The position numbers and the translations under genes are program-made. The notes under the pieces are model-generated. The model was given only the letters and a program-made list of their open reading frames with translations. It searched no databases and had not been told where the DNA came from. A stretch of 64,000 nucleotides of DNA from Nocardia exalbida NBRC 100660 (GTDB taxonomy: Bacteria > Actinomycetota > Actinomycetes > Mycobacteriales > Mycobacteriaceae), in the NCBI RefSeq assembly GCF_000308575.1, contig NZ_BAFZ01000063.1, forward strand, positions 1-64,000, in the 5' to 3' direction. This document shows positions 1-9,268 of this stretch, piece by piece (the stretch's first letter is position 1; each line of letters begins with the position of its first letter).

Positions 1-1
1 G

Positions 2-3000
2 GTCGAGGCGGGTGACATCGAGTACATCGAAGCGCACGGCACCGGCACCGCGCTCGGCGACCCGATCGAGGTGCACGCCCTTGCCTCGGTGCTGGGCGAA
101 AACCGCACCGACGCCGCGCCGCTGTGGATCGGGTCGGTGAAGTCGAATCTCGGCCACACCCAGGCGGCGGCGGGCATCGCCAACATCATCAAGGTGATCG
201 AGTCGATGCGGCACGAGCGCATTCCCGCCTCGCTGCACTTCCGGTCGGGCAATCCGCACATCGATTGGGATTCGATCGCGGTCCGCGTCGTCGCCGAGGA
301 GCGCCCGTGGCGGCGTTCGCTGCGACCGCGGCGGGCGGGTGTGAGCGCGTTCGGGATCAGCGGGACGAACGCGCACGTGGTGATCGAAGAAGCGCCTCAG
401 GTCTCCGAAGCCGGTGCGGTGACCGATTCCGGGCCCTACCTGCTGGTGTTGTCGGCGAAGAGCGCCGAGGCCCTGCGTGCGCTGGCGGCTCGCTACCGCG
501 ATTTGCTGGCTGCCCATCCGGAGACGGCATTGCTGGATGTGTGCGCGTCCGCCGCCGTCGGCCGTACACATTTCGGTGAGCGCGTCGCGATCGGCTTCGA
601 TAACGCCGCGCAGTTGCGCGCCGCGCTCGAGGATGTCGCCTCGGGAGCGACCGCGAGCGGTTCGGTCGTCGAGGTGACGAGTGGTTCGGTCGAGCTGGGT
701 CGCCGGTATGTCGCGGGGGACGAGATCGACTGGGCGACGGTGTATTCCGGTCGCCCGTGGCGCCATGTCGACCTGCCGACGTATCCGTTCCAGCGCAAAC
801 GGCACTGGCTGGAGCTCGAGCCGCGCTCGGAGGACACCGGGCCGTCGCACCCCTTGCGGCTGGCACCGGAGATGTTCCACGGGCACCGGTTGCGTGGCGT
901 GCCGACGGTACCCGCGGCGTGGTTGTGCGTTCGGTTGAACGACATCGCCGCTCGGTTGCCCGGGAAGTGGGAGGTCGCCGGGCTGCGATTGATCAAGCCG
1001 TTGGAGGTCACCGCCGAAGCGGTGGTGCGGGTCGTGCTCGAACCCGGCACGGTCGGCTACGACGTGAGCTTCGTCGGCCCCGGCGATGCTCGGACCAACT
1101 TTGCGACAGCGACTCTCATTGCCGCAGGCGGTGATTCGGTCGATTCGCACGATGGGGTGACGAGTGATTCGGATGCGCGGGTCTGGCCCGCCTACTACGA
1201 CACCGTGGCTGGGCTGGGCCTCGAGTTGGGCCCCGACTACCGCTGCGCCCTCGACTTCCGGCGGATCAGCGACACCGAGTCCGAAGCCGTGTTCCGCCTG
1301 CCGGATAACGGCACATCCGTGCTCGACCCGATAGTGCTCGATGCCTGCCTGCACAGCATCGTGGTGACCGCCGACGGAGGCGAAGGGATGTTTTTGCCCT
1401 CCGAGATCGGTCGTGCTCGATTCTTCGGCGGTCCGGCGCTCGGAGAATCGATCGTCCGCTGCCGGGTGCGGGTGACCGAATGCAGTGCGCGCGTCATCGT
1501 CGGTGACGCCACGCTGCACTCGGCGTCCGGGCGACCGCTCGCCGCTTTGCGGGGGGTGAGCCTGCTGAGTGCGAAACCCGGTGCCGTATCGAAAGCTGTC
1601 GCGGCCGACTCGTCCAGGCTCGGACGTCTGCTGCACCACCTGGAATGGGTTCCCGTCGAGAGTGGCGCGTCGGCGAGAGAGCAGCCGACAGGTCGCTGGT
1701 TGATCTTCGGTGACGGGCCGGTCGGTGCTGCCGTCGCCGCCGGACTGGGCGCACGCGGCATCGAAACCGTGGTTGTTCGCCCAGAGAACGAGCACGCGGC
1801 AGACACCGTTTCGTCGATGACCACGCGTCCGTTCCATGGTGTCGTGTTCGCGTGGACGTCGGCGTCCGCGCAGACTCGTATCGAAGCCGCCTTGCGCTTG
1901 ACCCGTGCGCTGGATTCGGGGGCGCACCGTCCTGCCGCGCTGTGGTTGCTGACGGTGAACGCCCAGCGCGTCGCACCGGCCGACCGGCCGGATCCCGATC
2001 AGGCGCTGTTGTGGGGCTTCGGGCGCACACTGGGCACCGAGCACCCCGAGTTCGGATGTCGCTTGCTGGATCTGTCCGCCGGATCGTCCGTCGACACCGC
2101 ACCGATCGTCGACGGCTTGCTCGGCGGTCGCATCGGAGAGTTCGCGATTAGGGACGGGCGTTGGCTGACAGCTCGTCTCGCCGACGGCCTCGCGCCCGCC
2201 GACGACCACCGGTTGGTCGCGGACCGCTCCGGCGACTTCGACCGGATGCGGTTGATGTCCGCAACGCGGCGCGCACCGGCGTCCGATGAGGTCGAAATCG
2301 CTGTCGCCGCGACCGGTCTCAACGCTCACGACCTGTGGGTGGCCTCGGGCATACATCCAGAAGGTGTGCTGCCGTTGGGCTCGGAATGCGCGGGCCGGAT
2401 CACCGCGGTCGGCGCCGGCGTCGAGGGACTCGCTATGGGTGACCGTGTTGTCGCCTTGACCACTGACGGTTTCGCTCGTCACGTGACGGTGAATGAGGGC
2501 ATGGTGGCCCGGCTGCCGGATCACCTCTCCTTTGCCGAAGGCGCGACCGTGCCGTACTCCTTCACCGCCGCCTGGCACGCGCTGTTCGACCTCGGCGAGC
2601 TGCGCCCGGGGGACCGTGTGCTCATCAACGCCTCCGCCGACGGCATCGGCATGGCCGCTGTCCAGCTGGCCTCGCACGTCGGCGCGCAGGTTCTCGCGAC
2701 CGCCGCGCTGTGTCGCTGGGCTGAGAGCGCGGGTCTGCCGGTCACGCGGATCGATACCTGGCGCGGCGACGAGGTGGGCGAACGCGTTCGGGCGGCGACC
2801 GCGGGGCGCGGAGTGGATGTCGTCGTCGACAGCTTGGGGGACGGCTTTTCCGCGCACGCCTCCGAGATCCTGCGCGCAGGCGGTCGATTCGTCGAGGTCA
2901 TCGATCCGGTGCAGACCGGCACGGTTCACCGGCGCGACGATGTCGACCATCGGCCGGTCGATCCGGCCGCTGTCGGCCCGCGGCGGCTCGGCGCGATCCT

Positions 3001-6000
3001 GCGCGGCGTGATGGACCTGTTCGACCAGCGTGCACTGACTGCGCTGCCGCACGCGGTGCACGGTATCGACGGTGCCGCCGAGGCGTTCCGCGCCATGTCG
3101 CAACGAAATCATCCAGGTCGCGTCGTCTTGCTCGCCAGGGATAGCCCCGCCGCACGCGGGGACCGGTTGCCCGATGGCACCTACCTGGTGACCGGAGGGT
3201 TCGGCGGCCTCGGTGCGGCGGCCGCACGGTGGCTGGCCGACCGTGGCGCCCGGCACTTGGTGCTGGTCGGCAGACGCGCACCGGACGCGGCCGGGGAGCG
3301 GCTGCTGGAATCGCTGCGTGCCGTCGGAGTCGGTGTGACCGCGCGGCAGGCGGATGTCAGCGAGCGTGCGGCGGTCGCGGCACTGTTGCGCGGCATCGCG
3401 GAATCGGAGTTCCCACCGCTGCGCGGCGTGATCCACTGCGCGGGAGTGCTCGACGACGGCGTGGTGACCGAGCAGAACTGGTCGAGGTTCGAGACCGTGC
3501 TCGGGCCCAAATATCACGCGGCCCGTCACCTCGACGAACTCACCCGAGACCAGCCATTGGAACTTTTCGTCACCTATTCCTCGGTGGCGGGCCTGCTCGG
3601 CACCCCGGGTCAGGCGAACTACGCCGCGGCCAACGCCGCCTTGGACGCGCTGGCCTGGCGGCGGCGGGCCGAGGGACTGCCCGCGCTGAGCATCGGGTGG
3701 GGACCGTTCGCGGATGTGGGTATGGCCGCCGATCGGTCCGATGTCACCGCGCGGCTCGTGCGGCGCGGTCTGCCGCCGCTGTATCAGGACGATGCGGCCG
3801 CGGCGCTCGAGCACCTCCTTCGGCACGACAGCACTGCTCCGGGCGTCTTCGAATTCGTGCCGGAACGGTGGTATGCGCACCGGGCGCCGGGCGTCGCGAT
3901 GACAGCGCCGCTGCGAACCACCCGGGCATCGGCGCCGCCGGTGGCGTCGAACGACCTCGCCGCCATGGAGGCGCTGGTGCAGCGCGTCGCGATGCGCGTA
4001 CTGGACAGGGCTGGAGAACTCGATCCGGAGGTGCCATTGCACGACACCGGGGTCGACTCCCTCACGGGGATGGAGTTGCGTGCCGCGCTCGCCACCGAGG
4101 TGGGGATGCCGTTGCCGGCCGGGCTCGTCTTCGACTACCCGACCGTGCGTGACATCGCGCTGTTCCTGCACCGAAAGGGTGCGCTCGCTTCCACTGGAGG
4201 CGAGCACGAAACTGCGGATTACGAGCCTCCGGTCGCGCCCACACTGCAACCTCCGGTCGCACCCACGACACACTCCGCGGTCACATCCGCGGACCAACTT
4301 TCGGTGCCGCGGCCGCGAGAACAGTCAGTGGAGGGGAACATTTCGGCCGAACGGGAGCCCAGCAGCGACCAGCCCACCGACGACCCGATCGTCATCGTCG
4401 GGATGAGCTGCCGTTTCCCCGGCGGAGTGCGCACACCGGAAGACTTCTGGGACCTGCTGTGGCACGGACGTGACGCGATCACCGAGGTGCCGCCGCAGCG
4501 CTGGGATATCGACGCCTACTACGACCCCGACCAAGCGGCTTTGGGCACGATGTACACCCGCTGGGGCGGTTTCGTCGACGGCGCCGACGAATTCGACCCC
4601 GCGTTCTTCGGTATCGGTGCGGCGGAGGCGCGCGCGATGGACCCGCAGCAACGGCTGCTGCTCGAGACCAGCTGGGAGGCGCTGGAGCGCTCGGGCCGCG
4701 CACCCGGCACGCTGGCAGGCAGCCGCACCGGCGTGTTCGTCGGACTGTGTTTCAGCGAGTATCCGGCAACACCGACGCGCGCCGACCGGCCGACCGCGAT
4801 CGGCGCCTACTCGGTGATCGGTTCGGCGCCGAGCGTGGCGGCCGGACGCTTGGCCTACGTCCTCGGGCTGCAAGGTCCGGCGATGACATTGGATACGGCA
4901 TGCTCCTCGTCGCTGGTGGCGCTGCAAGCCGCCTCGGACGGATTACGCGCGGGCCGTTGCGATCTGGCGCTGGTGGGTGGAGTCAACCTCCAACTGGCGC
5001 CGGAGACGACCATCGGTTTCTGCCGCCTGGCCTCGCTCTCGCCCGACGGACGGTCGCGGGCGTTCGACACCGACGCCAACGGCTACGTCCGCGCGGACGG
5101 TTGTGGCGTGCTGGTGCTGACCCGGCTGTCGCAGGCCCGCCGCAACGGCGATCGGGTGCTGGCCGTGGTGCGTGGCGTCGCGGTGAATCACGATGGCCGA
5201 TCCAACGGTCTCACCGCGCCCAACGGCCCGGCCCAGCAACGCGTCATCACCGACGCTTTGGAGAGGGCGGGCGTGCGGCCTGCCGCGGTGGACTATGTCG
5301 AGACACACGGCACCGGCACCCCGCTCGGTGATCCGATCGAGGCCACCGCGCTGGCCGAGGTGTACGGGGCGGGCCGCACGCAGCCGCTGCTCATCGGGTC
5401 GGTCAAGACCAATATCGGGCACGCCGAGGCGGCGGCCGGTGTCGCGGGGGTCATCAAAGCTGTGCTGATGTTGCAGCACCGCCGGATACCGCCGAGCCTG
5501 CACTTCCACACACCCAATCCGCTGATCGACTGGGCCGCACTGCCGCTGGAAGTCGTGCGCGAAGCGCGGGACTGGCCGCGCACCGGCCACGAACCGGCGA
5601 TCGGGATCAGCTCCTTCGGGATGAGCGGCACCAACGCGCACGTCATTCTGGCGCAGGGCGACCCGGCGCATGCGCCGCGACCGGAATCGCCGGCCGCGGA
5701 GGTACTCGTCCTGTCCGCACGCGACGAAACAGCCCTCACCGACATCGCCCGGCGTTGGGCCGACGAAATCGACTCGGCGGGCGCGTCATTCGGGGATCTG
5801 GCCTATACCGCCGCGACCGGCCGCACCCATTTCGAAGAGCGGCTCGCGGTGATCGCCGAGACCGGCGACGCCGCGGCGCGAGAGCTGCGGAACCGGTCCG
5901 ACCTGATCCGCGGCCGGGTGGAGCGAACAGCGCGCGCGAAGGTGGCGCTGCTGTTCACCGGGCAGGGATCGCAATACCCCGGCATGGCACGTGAGTTGTT

Positions 6001-9000
6001 CGATTCCGAGCCGGTCTTCCGCGACGCCCTGCGGCGCTGCGACGCGGTGCTGGGACCGATCGCGGACGGAATCGGGCTTGTCGAAGCCGTGTACGGAGAT
6101 CACGGGCCGGAGTTGCTGCGGAGCACAATGTTCACCCAACCGGTGTTGTTCGCCGTCGAGTGGGCGCTGTGGGAACTGTGGCGGGCATGGGGGATCACTC
6201 CGGCGGCGGTGCTCGGGCACAGCGTCGGGGAGTACGTCGCCGCCTGCGCGGCGGGCGCGATGACCATGGAGGACGCCCTGCGCCTGGTCGCCGCGCGGGG
6301 GCGGCTGATGCAGCGTCTGCCGGACCGCGGCGGGATGGTGGCCGTCGACGCTCCGGCCGAGCAGGTTTCCCCGCTCGTGGCACGGCAGGAACCCGCGGTG
6401 TCGATCGCCGGCTACAACGGACCGGCACAGGTGGTGGTCGCCGGACCACGAGCCGCGCTCGACCTGCTGCGGGAGGAGTTGTCGGCGAGCGGTATCCGGA
6501 CCGCCGAACTCGCCGTCTCGCATGCCTTCCACTCCGCGGCGATGGATCCGATCCTCGACGACCTCGCCGCCGCGGCCGCAGGCGCGACGATGACCGACCC
6601 CGCGATCCCGCTGGTCTCGAACCTCACCGGTGCGCCGCTGCGCGCGGGGGATCTCACGCCGGAGTACTGGGCGCGGCATGCGCGTCAGCCGGTGCGGTTC
6701 GCCCAGGGCATGCGGGCCATGGCCGAGCTGGGCATCGGCGACTTCCTCGAAATCGGTCCGCAGCCGACGTTGTCCGCGCTCGGCGAGCGAGCGCTGGGCG
6801 GCTCGGCACGGTTCGCCGCGTCGCTGCGGCGCGGACGCGGTGACCGCGAGACGATGATGACGGCGCTCGGGCAGCTGTATGTGGCGGGCGTGCCGGTGGA
6901 CTGGGAGCAGGTGCACCGGCCGCGTGATCGGCGGCGGGTGCTCGCACCGACGTATCCGTTTCAGCGGCAACGTTATTGGGTCGACTTTGGATCCGAGACA
7001 GCCGCGTCGATGTCACCGGGTAACTCTGGGCCGAGGTCGGATCTCGCGGTGCGATCCGAAGGCGCACTCGCGGACCCAGACACCGCGCCGCGATTCGCGG
7101 GCCGCTCATCACGACCCGACAACGCGCCGCTTCCGGATCCGAACCCAGCTGCCCCTGAGTACTCGAAGAGCGCGTCGGCCGCCGCCCTCAGAGTTCCGGC
7201 TCCCGGAGATTTGCTCCCAGCGCAGTCGAAACACTTCTCCGCACCTTCGGAAGCCACTGCCGACTCCGCGGCGTCCATACCGACGCCGCCAGCCGCTACG
7301 CGGAACACCTCGAACGGCGCTGCCACACCGCAAACGAACCCGATACGACCGGAAAGCGCTCCGGTGCCGACTCCCACTCGACAGGAAGACCGTTCCGAGC
7401 ATCCGCATTCGCGCGGGGCGACGTCGTTCGATCTGGTGCTCGGTCCGGAGTCTCCGCGCTATCTGGCCGATCACGTCGTCGATCGGGCTGTCGTCGTACC
7501 GGGAGCGTGGTTCGTCGCGACGATCGCCGACGCCGCGCGTGAACTCGTCGCCGGTGACGTCGTCGCGATCGATGACCTCGTGATCGCCCGCGGTCTCACG
7601 CTGAGCGGCCCGCAGCCGGTGCGGTTGAAGGTCGAGCCGACCGGCGACGGGTGGGCCGTGCAGGTGTCGACCGAAGGTTCCGGCACGCACGCGCGCGCTC
7701 ATGTCCACACCGGGACGTGCCGGATTCCGGACGGTCCCGGCCTGGCGGAGATCCTCGGCGACTGTCCGGAACACCTTGCGGCGGTGAACTTCTACGAGCT
7801 GCTGGCCCGAGCGGGCCTACCCTACGGCCCGGCGTTCCGCCGTGTCACCGGCGTGCGCTTCGGGCGCGGCGAAGCCCTGGTCACGTTGTCGGATCCCGAC
7901 ATCGACATCGACAGCGGCGTGGGCATGGTGCATCCGGTTCTGCTGGACGCGGCGTTCCAAGCCACCTACGCGGCGATGTCGCCGAGGACCGAGGAGCAGA
8001 CGTGGGTGCCGTTCGCGATCGACCAGGCATTCGTCTCGGTCGCGGCGGGCACCGTTCGATTCGGCCATGTGCGCGTCGGCGAGCAGACGCCACAGCTGTG
8101 TGTCGCCGATGTTCGACTGCTCGATGAGGAGGGTCGCCCGGTGCTGGTCGCGAACGGATTGCGCGTGATGCCCACACCCACGCCGAACGCGGGCGGGCAG
8201 CCGTCCCGTGCGCCGCATGATCGGACCGTCACGGACGCCTACCGCATCGATTGGCAGGAGACCGGCACGGCACTGCCCGCCTCGGCGGCCGGGCGCTGGC
8301 TGATCATCGGCGCGCCCGGAGACTTCACCGAGGGACTCGCCGACGCTTTGCGGGCGCGCGGCGCGGAGTGCGTCTTGGCCCGGCCCGGAAGTGGTTTCGC
8401 CTTCCGTGCCGAAAACGAGTTCGAGGTCGACCTGGGCGTACCCGCGGCGGTGCGTGCGCTGCTCGGCGCGGTGAGCGACGGGCGGGCATCGTTGCGCGGG
8501 ATCGTCTCGGCGCTCGCCCTCTCCGCCGACGATGCCCCGGCGCCGGTCGCCGCGGAACGTCTGGTGGTGGGCGCTCTGCATCTCGTGCAAGCCGCGGCGC
8601 TGGCCGGAGAGCCCGCGGTGTGGCTGCTCACCCGCCACGGTCAACGGGTCGATCCCGCCGATCAGGTGGCTCCCGAGCAGTCCGCGCTGTGGGGCTTCGC
8701 CCGCGGTGCGCAGCTCGAGCACCGCGAAATCGGTTGTCGAATCGTCGATCTCGATCAGCTGGGCGACATCCGCTCGGTGGTCGACGCGCTCGTCACGCCG
8801 CAGGCGCCGCGCCAGCTCGCGCTGCGCCGGGGACGCCGGCGTGTGCCGCGGCTGGTGCCGTTGGAAGTCATCCAGGGCGAGTCGGCGGTGGCGTCCGCAG
8901 CGGGGCGGACGGTGCTGATCACCGGTGGTCTCGGCGGAGTCGGCGTGCGGCTGGCTCGCTGGTTCGTCGACCAGGGTTGGCCGGAGCTGGTGCTCGCGGG

Positions 9001-9268
9001 GCGGTCGGCACCCGATGCGCGAGCGGAGTCGGTCATCGCGGAGTTGCGGGGGCGGGGGCGCGGATCGTGGTGCGGTCGCTCGACGTCGCCGATCGCGAGG
9101 CCGTGTCGGCAACGCTGGACTGGATCGATCGCGAGCTGCCGCCGCTGGCGGGCGTGGTGCACTTGGCCGGGGTGCTCGATGACGGCGTGGTCGCCGAGCA
9201 GACGGCAACACGCGTCGGGCGGGTTCTCGCGCCGAAGACGTTCGGCGCATGGCATCTGCACGAGTTGA
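2..9268 (+). CDS. Modular polyketide synthase, 5' end outside window, broken by frameshift near 9055
   Basis: The reading frame enters from outside the window inside a ketosynthase (EAHGTGT at 29-49, SNLGH near 145). Domains in order: KS1 C-terminus with an AT-less post-KS linker (to ~815); DH ~840-1580 (HRLRGVPTVP with catalytic His at 884, Asp at 1340); structural KR half ~1625-2210; ER ~2215-3120; KR ~3170-3900 (GGFGGLG, LDD motif, SSV...Y...N, so B-type); ACP ~3950-4180 (GVDSL); KS2 ~4385-5660 (Cys at 4901); AT ~5930-6830 (GHSVG with Ser at 6221, HAFH at 6521, so malonyl type by family rule); a Pro/Ser/Thr-rich linker ~6990-7420; DH ~7420-8180; structural KR half ~8240-8870; start of a second KR (GGLGGVG near 8920). 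After ~9055 the translation stops resembling a KR and ends at 9268; the true continuation is in the next frame. Module 1 has no AT while module 2 has one, so the enzyme mixes trans-AT and cis-AT modules. The family call is certain; the function of this broken copy is not. Confidence 0.93.
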   Translation, partial: VEAGDIEYIEAHGTGTALGDPIEVHALASVLGENRTDAAPLWIGSVKSNLGHTQAAAGIANIIKVIESMRHERIPASLHFRSGNPHIDWDSIAVRVVAEERPWRRSLRPRRAGVSAFGISGTNAHVVIEEAPQVSEAGAVTDSGPYLLVLSAKSAEALRALAARYRDLLAAHPETALLDVCASAAVGRTHFGERVAIGFDNAAQLRAALEDVASGATASGSVVEVTSGSVELGRRYVAGDEIDWATVYSGRPWRHVDLPTYPFQRKRHWLELEPRSEDTGPSHPLRLAPEMFHGHRLRGVPTVPAAWLCVRLNDIAARLPGKWEVAGLRLIKPLEVTAEAVVRVVLEPGTVGYDVSFVGPGDARTNFATATLIAAGGDSVDSHDGVTSDSDARVWPAYYDTVAGLGLELGPDYRCALDFRRISDTESEAVFRLPDNGTSVLDPIVLDACLHSIVVTADGGEGMFLPSEIGRARFFGGPALGESIVRCRVRVTECSARVIVGDATLHSASGRPLAALRGVSLLSAKPGAVSKAVAADSSRLGRLLHHLEWVPVESGASAREQPTGRWLIFGDGPVGAAVAAGLGARGIETVVVRPENEHAADTVSSMTTRPFHGVVFAWTSASAQTRIEAALRLTRALDSGAHRPAALWLLTVNAQRVAPADRPDPDQALLWGFGRTLGTEHPEFGCRLLDLSAGSSVDTAPIVDGLLGGRIGEFAIRDGRWLTARLADGLAPADDHRLVADRSGDFDRMRLMSATRRAPASDEVEIAVAATGLNAHDLWVASGIHPEGVLPLGSECAGRITAVGAGVEGLAMGDRVVALTTDGFARHVTVNEGMVARLPDHLSFAEGATVPYSFTAAWHALFDLGELRPGDRVLINASADGIGMAAVQLASHVGAQVLATAALCRWAESAGLPVTRIDTWRGDEVGERVRAATAGRGVDVVVDSLGDGFSAHASEILRAGGRFVEVIDPVQTGTVHRRDDVDHRPVDPAAVGPRRLGAILRGVMDLFDQRALTALPHAVHGIDGAAEAFRAMSQRNHPGRVVLLARDSPAARGDRLPDGTYLVTGGFGGLGAAAARWLADRGARHLVLVGRRAPDAAGERLLESLRAVGVGVTARQADVSERAAVAALLRGIAESEFPPLRGVIHCAGVLDDGVVTEQNWSRFETVLGPKYHAARHLDELTRDQPLELFVTYSSVAGLLGTPGQANYAAANAALDALAWRRRAEGLPALSIGWGPFADVGMAADRSDVTARLVRRGLPPLYQDDAAAALEHLLRHDSTAPGVFEFVPERWYAHRAPGVAMTAPLRTTRASAPPVASNDLAAMEALVQRVAMRVLDRAGELDPEVPLHDTGVDSLTGMELRAALATEVGMPLPAGLVFDYPTVRDIALFLHRKGALASTGGEHETADYEPPVAPTLQPPVAPTTHSAVTSADQLSVPRPREQSVEGNISAEREPSSDQPTDDPIVIVGMSCRFPGGVRTPEDFWDLLWHGRDAITEVPPQRWDIDAYYDPDQAALGTMYTRWGGFVDGADEFDPAFFGIGAAEARAMDPQQRLLLETSWEALERSGRAPGTLAGSRTGVFVGLCFSEYPATPTRADRPTAIGAYSVIGSAPSVAAGRLAYVLGLQGPAMTLDTACSSSLVALQAASDGLRAGRCDLALVGGVNLQLAPETTIGFCRLASLSPDGRSRAFDTDANGYVRADGCGVLVLTRLSQARRNGDRVLAVVRGVAVNHDGRSNGLTAPNGPAQQRVITDALERAGVRPAAVDYVETHGTGTPLGDPIEATALAEVYGAGRTQPLLIGSVKTNIGHAEAAAGVAGVIKAVLMLQHRRIPPSLHFHTPNPLIDWAALPLEVVREARDWPRTGHEPAIGISSFGMSGTNAHVILAQGDPAHAPRPESPAAEVLVLSARDETALTDIARRWADEIDSAGASFGDLAYTAATGRTHFEERLAVIAETGDAAARELRNRSDLIRGRVERTARAKVALLFTGQGSQYPGMARELFDSEPVFRDALRRCDAVLGPIADGIGLVEAVYGDHGPELLRSTMFTQPVLFAVEWALWELWRAWGITPAAVLGHSVGEYVAACAAGAMTMEDALRLVAARGRLMQRLPDRGGMVAVDAPAEQVSPLVARQEPAVSIAGYNGPAQVVVAGPRAALDLLREELSASGIRTAELAVSHAFHSAAMDPILDDLAAAAAGATMTDPAIPLVSNLTGAPLRAGDLTPEYWARHARQPVRFAQGMRAMAELGIGDFLEIGPQPTLSALGERALGGSARFAASLRRGRGDRETMMTALGQLYVAGVPVDWEQVHRPRDRRRVLAPTYPFQRQRYWVDFGSETAASMSPGNSGPRSDLAVRSEGALADPDTAPRFAGRSSRPDNAPLPDPNPAAPEYSKSASAAALRVPAPGDLLPAQSKHFSAPSEATADSAASIPTPPAATRNTSNGAATPQTNPIRPESAPVPTPTRQEDRSEHPHSRGATSFDLVLGPESPRYLADHVVDRAVVVPGAWFVATIADAARELVAGDVVAIDDLVIARGLTLSGPQPVRLKVEPTGDGWAVQVSTEGSGTHARAHVHTGTCRIPDGPGLAEILGDCPEHLAAVNFYELLARAGLPYGPAFRRVTGVRFGRGEALVTLSDPDIDIDSGVGMVHPVLLDAAFQATYAAMSPRTEEQTWVPFAIDQAFVSVAAGTVRFGHVRVGEQTPQLCVADVRLLDEEGRPVLVANGLRVMPTPTPNAGGQPSRAPHDRTVTDAYRIDWQETGTALPASAAGRWLIIGAPGDFTEGLADALRARGAECVLARPGSGFAFRAENEFEVDLGVPAAVRALLGAVSDGRASLRGIVSALALSADDAPAPVAAERLVVGALHLVQAAALAGEPAVWLLTRHGQRVDPADQVAPEQSALWGFARGAQLEHREIGCRIVDLDQLGDIRSVVDALVTPQAPRQLALRRGRRRVPRLVPLEVIQGESAVASAAGRTVLITGGLGGVGVRLARWFVDQGWPELVLAGRSAPDARAESVIAELRGRGRGSWCGRSTSPIARPCRQRWTGSIASCRRWRAWCTWPGCSMTAWSPSRRQHASGGFSRRRRSAHGICTS
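9048..9058 (+). other. Frameshift site in two G5 runs inside a KR domain
   Basis: Two runs of five G (9048-9052 and 9054-9058) are separated by one C. Upstream the KR reads in frame 2 to ...VIAELRG. Downstream a perfect KR continuation (ARIVVRSLDVADREAV, then the LDD and SSA...Y...N motifs) reads in frame 1. One extra G in either run joins the two into a single intact KR. A lost base in a G run is the simplest reading. The sequence cannot tell a sequencing error from a real mutation or slippage. Confidence 0.85.
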
